Positions 4,884-9,563 of a stretch of 9,563 bases of DNA are shown piece after piece; positions within the stretch are counted from its first letter, which is position 1, and each line of letters opens with the position of its first letter. The notes beneath the pieces were generated by a model. It searched no databases. It saw only the letters and a program-made list of their open reading frames with translations, and was not told where the DNA came from. The translations under genes and the position numbers were made by a program. The stretch comes from Lachnospiraceae bacterium UBA1258. Lineage in GTDB: Bacteria; Bacillota; Clostridia; Lachnospirales; Lachnospiraceae. The stretch is taken from NCBI GenBank assembly GCA_002308235.1, contig DBVS01000100.1, positions 8,395-17,957 on the forward strand, read 5' to 3'.

Positions 4884-6365
4884 ATGTACTATACAAGCAC
4901 ACGTGACAACAGCGTCAGGATCACACCTTCCATGGCGATACTCAAAGGCCTGTCGGAAGAGGGCGGACTTTTTGTTCCCTGCGAATTTCCGAAGCTTTCG
5001 GCTTCTCTTTCCGAAATAGCCAAGATGGATTATAAAGAAACCGCGTATCTTGTTATGAAGGATTTTCTTACCGACTTTACGGAGGAGGAGTTAAAATCCT
5101 GCATCGCAAAGGCTTACGATGAAAAATTCGACACCGAAGAGATCGCACCCATTGCGGAAGCGGACGGTGTTTATTATCTTGAACTTTTCCACGGAAAGAC
5201 CATAGCTTTTAAGGATATGGCTCTTTCAATCCTTCCCCATCTGCTTACCACCGCAGCAAAGAAAAACAATTCGGACAAAGAAACCGTTATCCTTACCGCC
5301 ACCAGCGGAGATACGGGTAAGGCCGCACTTGCTGGCTTTGCGGGAGTCAAAGGCACCAGGATCATCGTTTTTTATCCCAAGGGAGGGGTTTCAAAGGTTC
5401 AGGAAAAACAGATGGTCACCCAGAAAGAATCAAACACTCTTGTAATCGGTGTTAAGGGTAACTTCGACGACTGCCAGTCAAAGGTCAAGGAACTGTTTGC
5501 GGACAAAGAGCTTAAGGCAAAAATGGCTGACAAGGGCTTTTGCTTTTCAAGCGCCAACTCCATAAACATCGGCCGTCTTGTCCCCCAGATCGTTTATTAC
5601 GTTTATGCATACGGAAAACTCCTTTCGGAGGAGAGGATAAAAGAGGGTGAGAAGATCAATGTCTGTGTACCCACCGGTAACTTCGGAAACATTCTTGCAG
5701 CATATTTTGCCAAGAAAATGGGCCTTCCCATTAACAGACTTATCTGCGCATCCAACGAAAACAAGGTTCTTTTCGATTTCTTTGAAAGCGGAGAGTACGA
5801 TAAAAACCGGGAGTTCATTCTTACGGATTCGCCTTCCATGGATATCCTTATTTCTTCGAACCTTGAAAGACTCATTTACTTTATAGTGGGTTCAGATTCG
5901 GAAAAGACCAAAAAACTCATGGAAGATTTAAAGAGCGCGGGCAAATACGGGATCAGAGACAAGTTTCCGGAACTTCGCGCCGACTTTGATGCGGAATATG
6001 CCAACTGGGACGATTGCAGCAAAAAGATCCACGATCTTTACGAAAATGTGGGCTATGTGATCGACACACACACTGCTGTTGCGGCTGCTGCGTACGATAA
6101 ATATCTTAAAAAGCACTCGGATAACACAAAGACCGTTATCGCATCCACCGCAAGCCCTTATAAATTCGCCCGTTCCGTAATGAAGGCCATAGATCCGAAA
6201 TTTGAAAAGGAAGACGACTTTAAACTTATAGATATTCTTTCCAAGGCGTCAAACACCGATGTTCCCGCCGCCATCGACGAGATCAGGAACGCACCCGTGG
6301 TACATGATACGGTATGCGAGATTTCCGAAATGAAGGGACTTGTGGAAAAGAGCCTTGGTCTTTAG
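4884..6365 (+). CDS. thrC: Threonine synthase
   Basis: PLP-dependent enzyme that converts O-phospho-L-homoserine and water to L-threonine and phosphate, the last step of threonine synthesis, in the cytoplasm. From the start chosen here it has 493 residues, the usual size for the ThrC type with an N-terminal domain. YYTSTRDNS and AILKGLSEEGGLFVP mark that domain. HGKTIAFKD holds the PLP lysine (Lys110). ATSGDTGKA (139-147), SSANSINIGRLVPQIVYY (222-239) and VPTGNFGN (262-269, phosphate-binding loop) are further family motifs. Two ATGs stand side by side: 4881 is only 3 bases from AAGGAG, whereas 4884 has the better 6-base gap and gives the family-typical MYYTSTR start, so 4884 is preferred. It is the first gene of a probable four-gene operon and is divergent from the AP2 gene. 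No truncation or lost residue seen. Confidence 0.97.
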   Translation: MYYTSTRDNSVRITPSMAILKGLSEEGGLFVPCEFPKLSASLSEIAKMDYKETAYLVMKDFLTDFTEEELKSCIAKAYDEKFDTEEIAPIAEADGVYYLELFHGKTIAFKDMALSILPHLLTTAAKKNNSDKETVILTATSGDTGKAALAGFAGVKGTRIIVFYPKGGVSKVQEKQMVTQKESNTLVIGVKGNFDDCQSKVKELFADKELKAKMADKGFCFSSANSINIGRLVPQIVYYVYAYGKLLSEERIKEGEKINVCVPTGNFGNILAAYFAKKMGLPINRLICASNENKVLFDFFESGEYDKNREFILTDSPSMDILISSNLERLIYFIVGSDSEKTKKLMEDLKSAGKYGIRDKFPELRADFDAEYANWDDCSKKIHDLYENVGYVIDTHTAVAAAAYDKYLKKHSDNTKTVIASTASPYKFARSVMKAIDPKFEKEDDFKLIDILSKASNTDVPAAIDEIRNAPVVHDTVCEISEMKGLVEKSLGL

Positions 6366-6383
6366 GGTTTTTGGAGGTATGTA

Positions 6384-6713
6384 ATGGTTTTTGAAATAAT
6401 TTTGCTTTGTTGCGGAGTATATCTTTTAGGCGCCGTGATCATGATGAAGATCACGGGAAAGATCCCCGCGGGACTTGTAAACAAAAGGATCAAGCTCGAA
6501 AGATCCCATGATATCGAAGGTTATATTAAATACATGTTCCCCAGGGGCATCATATTCGGTGTTTTGCTCACCGGCTCGGCGGCCGTTTTGTTCGTAAATT
6601 ATTTTGTGGCTGTTTCACCCTACATTGTTTTGCTGGTGCAGCTTGGCTATATCGCAGGTGTTATTTACTACGCGGTATGCACCATCAAGGCCCAGAACAG
6701 ATTTCTTTTTTAA
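6384..6713 (+). CDS. Small three-helix membrane protein of unknown function
   Basis: The 109-residue protein is not recognised. Three hydrophobic segments can be seen (about 1-21, 55-74 and 78-101), separated by a basic amphipathic stretch with GKIPAGLVNKRIKLERSHDIEGYIKY, which is likely cytoplasmic by the positive-inside rule. It has no Cys pairs or catalytic-looking motif. A good GGAGG site (6373-6377) lies 6 bases before ATG 6384. An earlier ATG at 6379 is followed at once by a stop. It begins 18 bases after thrC and ends 9 bases before deoC, so it is almost surely co-transcribed with both. Nothing in the sequence links it directly to either pathway. Confidence 0.85.
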   Translation: MVFEIILLCCGVYLLGAVIMMKITGKIPAGLVNKRIKLERSHDIEGYIKYMFPRGIIFGVLLTGSAAVLFVNYFVAVSPYIVLLVQLGYIAGVIYYAVCTIKAQNRFLF

Positions 6714-6722
6714 GAGGACTTT

Positions 6723-7373
6723 ATGACAGACGCTGAAATATTAAAACACATCGATTATACGCTTTTAAAGCCCACGGCTGTCTGGGCTGACATCAGGAAA
6801 CTCTGCGAGGATGCGGTGAAATTAAAGACCGCGTCGGTTTGCGTCCCCGCTTGCTTTGTTAAAAGAATTAAAGAAGAATTCGGCGACACCCTTAATATCT
6901 GCACGGTCATAGGTTTTCCTTTGGGTTATTCCGTAACGGAAGCAAAGGTACTTGAGGCAAAGCAGGCTATTTCCGAGGGCGCTTCCGAGATCGATATGGT
7001 GATCAATGTAAACGCGGCCAAAGACGGAAATTTTGCAGGTATCACAAAAGAGATCAAAGCTCTCAGAGAAGCAACGAAGGGCCATGTTTTAAAGGTCATA
7101 ATCGAAACCTGTTATTTAAATGAGGATGAAAAGATCGCTCTTTGTAACTGCGTTACGGAAGCGGGAGCAGACTATATAAAGACTTCCACCGGTTTCGGTA
7201 CTGCAGGTGCAACCTTTGAAGATGTTAAGCTTTTTAAGGAACACGTTGGAAAAAACGTGAAGATCAAGGCTGCCGGCGGCATCCGCAAAAGAGAAGACAT
7301 GGAAGAATATATTAAGATCGGCGCCGACAGGATCGGTGCGTCAAGCGTAAATTTTGTTTCGGTCAGGGATTAA
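6723..7373 (+). CDS. deoC: Deoxyribose-phosphate aldolase
   Basis: Class I aldolase that splits 2-deoxy-D-ribose 5-phosphate into acetaldehyde and glyceraldehyde 3-phosphate in deoxynucleoside catabolism; cytoplasmic. The product has 216 residues, typical length. IDYTLLKPTA opens the barrel. EIDMVIN holds the catalytic Asp91, YIKTSTGFGTAGAT holds the Schiff-base Lys153, and IKAAGGIR holds the second active-site Lys182. All three catalytic residues are present, so it should be active. AGAGGA (6713-6718) precedes ATG 6723 by 4 bases. It is placed 9 bases after the small membrane protein. None of the usual deo partners (nucleoside phosphorylase, phosphopentomutase, DeoR) is in view, so regulation probably follows the thrC operon (inference). 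Confidence 0.97.
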   Translation: MTDAEILKHIDYTLLKPTAVWADIRKLCEDAVKLKTASVCVPACFVKRIKEEFGDTLNICTVIGFPLGYSVTEAKVLEAKQAISEGASEIDMVINVNAAKDGNFAGITKEIKALREATKGHVLKVIIETCYLNEDEKIALCNCVTEAGADYIKTSTGFGTAGATFEDVKLFKEHVGKNVKIKAAGGIRKREDMEEYIKIGADRIGASSVNFVSVRD

Positions 7374-7391
7374 TCTTTGGCCGATTCTTTA

Positions 7392-7405
7392 TGCCCGAAA
7401 GGGTA
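7392..7405 (+). other. Small GAAA-tetraloop hairpin in the deoC-aminopeptidase gap
   Basis: CCC (7394-7396), GAAA, GGG (7401-7403), extended by a G-T and a T-A pair to a 5-bp stem. It lies 10 bases before the GGAGG site of the aminopeptidase gene. No T-run follows, so it is not an intrinsic terminator. It resembles the leader hairpin ahead of thrC. Confidence 0.4.
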
Positions 7406-7414
7406 ATGATATAC

Positions 7415-7419
7415 GGAGG
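7415..7419 (+). promoter_or_regulatory. Ribosome binding site deciding the TTG start of the aminopeptidase gene
   Basis: GGAGG ends at 7419, inside the only alternative in-frame start upstream (GTG 7419). A ribosome cannot use that GTG with this site. TTG 7428, 8 bases downstream of the site, gives the family-like N-terminus MNIVAERLSKLREVMK. Confidence 0.75.
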
Positions 7420-7427
7420 TGATAAAA

Positions 7428-9227
7428 TTGAACATTGTTGCGGAAAGACTCTCAAAACTGAGAGAGGTCATGAAACGGGAAGGAGCGGACTGGTTCTTTT
7501 GCACCAGCGACGACTTCCACTGCTCGGAGTATGTGGCCGACTATTATAAAGTAAGGGAGTATTACACGGGATTCACCGGCGAAAATGCGTTTCTTTTAAT
7601 GAATGACAAAGAAGCCAAAATGTGGACCGACGGCCGTTTCTTTATCCAGGCGGAGAGAGAACTGGCAGGGTCCGGCGTTGAACTCATGAGAATGGGTGAC
7701 GCGGGTGTTCCCACCATCAAGGAATACATCAAAGCAAACGTCAAAGATAAAGAAACCCTGTTCTTTGACGGAAGAGCCGTAAGTACAGCCCTCGGTAAGG
7801 ATATCTGCAAGCTTATTGAAAAGAAAAACGGGAAGGTCGTTTGCGACAGAGACATTGCCGGGGACCTTTGGGAAAACCGTCCCGCGCTTCCTTCTTCAAA
7901 GGTATTTATCCTTCCCGAAGAAGTGACAGGCGAAAGCGTTTCTTCAAAGCTTGCCAGAATCCGCGAAAAGATGGAAGAGTACGACGCAAAGTCACATTTC
8001 ATCACCAGTCTTGACGACATCATGTGGATCACCAATTTAAGAGCAAACGACATCGAATGTAATCCGGTGGCTCTTTCTTATCTTTATATTACCGATAAGA
8101 CCGCGGTTTTGTTCCTGCAAAAGAGCGAGTCAAGTACCGAGGTTGCCGATTATTTAAAGAAGAACAACATCGAACATAAGGTATATGAGGAAGTATTTGA
8201 TTTTCTTAACGGCGTCACAGTCAACGGCCCTGTGCTTCTTGATCTTAACCGCGTTAACTACCTGTCTTTCCTTACGCTCAGTAAGAAAGCCGAGATTGTT
8301 AACAAAGCAAATCCTTCGGCTCTTATGAAGGCCATCAAGAATAAGACCGAAATCGCAAGACTTAAAGAAGCATATATCGAGGATTCGGTCTGCGTTTCGA
8401 AATTTGCATACTGGCTTAAGAAAAACGTCGGAAAGATTGAAATCACCGAACTTTCCGCAGCGAATTATATCGATACTTTGAGAAGTAAAGTAGACGGATT
8501 TATTGAACTTTCCTTCCCTACAATCAGCGGTTACGGTCCCAATGCCGCAATGATGCATTATTCCGCCACGCCCGATAATTTCAGTGTTGTTAAGCCCGAA
8601 GGCATGCTTTTGGTTGATTCCGGCGGACAGTACATGAAGGGAACCACCGACGTGACCAGAACCTACGCAGTGGGCCCCGTTACCGACGAGATGAAGCTTC
8701 ATTACTCAAAGACCGCATCCGGAATGCTTGCTTTGGCCGATGCGAAATTCCTTTACGGCTGCACGGGAAAGAACGTTGATATCCTTGCGCGGCTCCCTCT
8801 TTGGGAACTTAACATTGATTATAAATGCGGTACCGGCCATGGCGTCGGATATATCTTAAACGTTCATGAGGGTCCTCACAGCATCAGATGGAAATTTGCG
8901 GAAGGCGCAGCGGAAGCGGCCCTTGAAGAAGGCATGATCGTCAGCGACGAACCCGGCGTATATCTTGAGGGTAAATACGGAATCAGGATTGAAAATGTCA
9001 TTCTTTGTGAAAAGGGTGAACTTAATTCGGACGGCCAGTTCATGAAGTTTGAGCACCTGACCCTTTCGCCCCTTGATAAGGACCTTCTTGATGTTAAGTA
9101 CTTATCCGAAAAGGATGTTGAGCGAGTAAACGCTTACCATAAGCTTGTTTTTGAAAAGACCTCGAAGTATTTTGAGGGAGAGGAACTTGACTGGCTTAAA
9201 GAAGCCTGCGCACCCATATACAAATAG
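7428..9227 (+). CDS. Xaa-Pro aminopeptidase (M24B family)
   Basis: Metallopeptidase that removes the N-terminal residue from peptides with proline in position 2; likely cytoplasmic, as no signal peptide is seen. With the TTG start it has 599 residues, the long three-domain form like eukaryotic XPNPEP1 rather than the roughly 350-440-residue bacterial PepQ/PepP. A creatinase-type N-domain (about 1-160, ERLSKLREVMKREGADWF and TDGRFFIQAERELAG) comes first. A second such domain follows (about 160-310, LDDIMWITNLRANDIECNPV), then the catalytic pita-bread fold (about 310-540). Predicted metal ligands are Asp397 (LLVDSGGQY), Asp408 (GTTDVTRT), His471 (GTGHGVG), Glu508 (SDEPGVY) and Glu522 (GIRIEN). 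His480 and His484 lie in NVHEGPH. All are present, so activity is expected. It is the last gene of the thrC operon, 54 bases after deoC. No clear terminator follows. Confidence 0.95.
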   Translation: MNIVAERLSKLREVMKREGADWFFCTSDDFHCSEYVADYYKVREYYTGFTGENAFLLMNDKEAKMWTDGRFFIQAERELAGSGVELMRMGDAGVPTIKEYIKANVKDKETLFFDGRAVSTALGKDICKLIEKKNGKVVCDRDIAGDLWENRPALPSSKVFILPEEVTGESVSSKLARIREKMEEYDAKSHFITSLDDIMWITNLRANDIECNPVALSYLYITDKTAVLFLQKSESSTEVADYLKKNNIEHKVYEEVFDFLNGVTVNGPVLLDLNRVNYLSFLTLSKKAEIVNKANPSALMKAIKNKTEIARLKEAYIEDSVCVSKFAYWLKKNVGKIEITELSAANYIDTLRSKVDGFIELSFPTISGYGPNAAMMHYSATPDNFSVVKPEGMLLVDSGGQYMKGTTDVTRTYAVGPVTDEMKLHYSKTASGMLALADAKFLYGCTGKNVDILARLPLWELNIDYKCGTGHGVGYILNVHEGPHSIRWKFAEGAAEAALEEGMIVSDEPGVYLEGKYGIRIENVILCEKGELNSDGQFMKFEHLTLSPLDKDLLDVKYLSEKDVERVNAYHKLVFEKTSKYFEGEELDWLKEACAPIYK

Positions 9228-9254
9228 TGCGGATTTTTGCAGACACTGACAAGT

Positions 9255-9282
9255 TTTACAATATTTTTATTGATTTTATAAT
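9255..9282 (+). promoter_or_regulatory. Candidate upstream promoter of pckA (P1)
   Basis: TTTACA (9255-9260, 5 of 6 to TTGACA), 16-base spacer, perfect TATAAT (9277-9282). It would start transcription near 9289 and overlaps the second candidate promoter. The region is AT-rich, which raises the chance rate. Confidence 0.5.
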
Positions 9283-9298
9283 TCCTTTTAATTATAAT
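9270..9298 (+). promoter_or_regulatory. Candidate downstream promoter of pckA (P2)
   Basis: TTGATT (9270-9275, 4 of 6), ideal 17-base spacer, perfect TATAAT (9293-9298). Predicted start near 9305, exactly where the Rex-like operator begins. Spacing and -10 are better than for P1, so this is the favoured promoter. Confidence 0.6.
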
Positions 9299-9305
9299 AT
9301 CAAGC

Positions 9306-9323
9306 GTGTTAACAATGTAACAA
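9306..9323 (+). promoter_or_regulatory. Candidate Rex (NADH/NAD+ sensing repressor) operator upstream of pckA
   Basis: The 18 bases match the clostridial Rex consensus TTGTTAANNNNTTAACAA at 12 of 14 defined positions; mismatches are at 9306 and 9317. The site covers the predicted start point of promoter P2, a classic repressor position. The consensus is established knowledge. The same bases can also be read as two direct TAACAAT copies (9310-9316 and 9318-9324), so the match could be fortuitous. Confidence 0.45.
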
Positions 9324-9348
9324 TATTAATCATATAAGGAGAAAAAAT

Positions 9349-9563
9349 ATGGCAAAAATCGATTTAACCCAGATCGGTATTACCGGTACCACAGAAGTTG
9401 TGTACAACCCTTCCTATGAGCTTCTTTTCAAAGAAGAAACCAAGGACGGTCTTACCGGCTACGAAGTAGGTAAGGTTACCGAACTCGATACCGTGAACGT
9501 TATGACCGGCGTATTTACCGGACGTTCCCCCAAAGACAAATACATCGTTATGGATGCAAACTC
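9349..9563 (+). CDS. pckA: Phosphoenolpyruvate carboxykinase (ATP), 3' partial
   Basis: Reversible enzyme: oxaloacetate + ATP to phosphoenolpyruvate + CO2 + ADP. In rumen and gut anaerobes it often runs towards oxaloacetate during fermentation (family knowledge). Only the first 71 codons are in the window. The N-terminus reads MAKIDLTQIGITGTTEVVYNPSYELLF, and the diagnostic substrate-binding motif TGVFTGRSPKDKYIV is present, which separates the ATP type from the GTP type. The nucleotide and metal sites lie beyond the window end. AAGGAG (9336-9341) is 7 bases before ATG 9349. It has its own promoter region of about 120 bases with a possible Rex operator and is therefore probably a separate unit from the aminopeptidase operon, although no terminator separates them. 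Confidence 0.95.
   Translation, partial: MAKIDLTQIGITGTTEVVYNPSYELLFKEETKDGLTGYEVGKVTELDTVNVMTGVFTGRSPKDKYIVMDAN

Noticed and set aside
6438..6457. Inverted repeat GTGATC/GATCAC within the small membrane protein gene
   Set aside because: Short 6-base arms in coding sequence; expected by chance.
8154..8702. Minus-strand frame of 182 codons opposite the Xaa-Pro aminopeptidase gene
   Set aside because: It lies wholly opposite conserved catalytic-domain codons, with no domain signal or promoter.
9228..9255. Possible terminator after the aminopeptidase gene (AGTG...CACT)
   Set aside because: The stem is only 4 bp with a large loop, and no T-run follows directly, so an intrinsic terminator cannot be supported.
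1..9563. tRNA, rRNA, CRISPR array or insertion sequence
   Set aside because: No cloverleaf, rRNA-like block, regularly spaced repeat or transposase was seen on reading both strands.

Overview
The window looks like chromosomal DNA of an anaerobic Firmicute of the Clostridia, most likely a Lachnospiraceae member (Butyrivibrio/Roseburia-like). The evidence is an Rnf complex in E-A-B order, an ATP-type PEP carboxykinase, strong AGGAGG-type Shine-Dalgarno sites, several TTG/GTG starts and AT-rich intergenic DNA. The taxonomic call is inference; no rRNA is present. Genes fill almost the whole window and no stretch without a gene exceeds about 130 bases.

Positions 1-3973 (+) hold the end of an rnf operon: rnfE (5' end outside the window), rnfA and rnfB, then a membrane-anchored GH25-like protein 6 bases after rnfB. 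Rnf is the membrane ferredoxin:NAD+ oxidoreductase that couples electron transfer to Na+ or H+ export. Two things are odd here. RnfE carries a four-cysteine motif followed by a very long Glu/Lys-rich tail. The GH25-like protein has lost the catalytic DxE motif and is probably a pseudo-enzyme.

Positions 3966-4754 (-) hold a two-AP2-domain protein. It is related to AP2/HNH homing endonucleases, but its HNH core has lost the catalytic histidine. It converges on the rnf operon with an 8-base tail-to-tail overlap, and it is divergent from the next transcription unit across a 129-base AT-rich gap with promoter-like sequences on both strands.

Positions 4819-9227 (+) form a probable operon: thrC (threonine synthase), a three-helix small membrane protein of unknown function, deoC (deoxyribose-phosphate aldolase) and an M24B Xaa-Pro aminopeptidase. 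Gaps are 18, 9 and 54 bases.

From 9228 onward there is a 121-base intergenic region with two overlapping sigma-A-type promoters and an imperfect match to the clostridial Rex (NADH-sensing repressor) operator. It leads into the first 71 codons of pckA. Together the genes cover energy conservation (Rnf), gluconeogenic/anaplerotic carbon flow (PckA), amino-acid synthesis and peptide/nucleoside salvage. No tRNA, rRNA, CRISPR array, insertion sequence or complete mobile element was seen.
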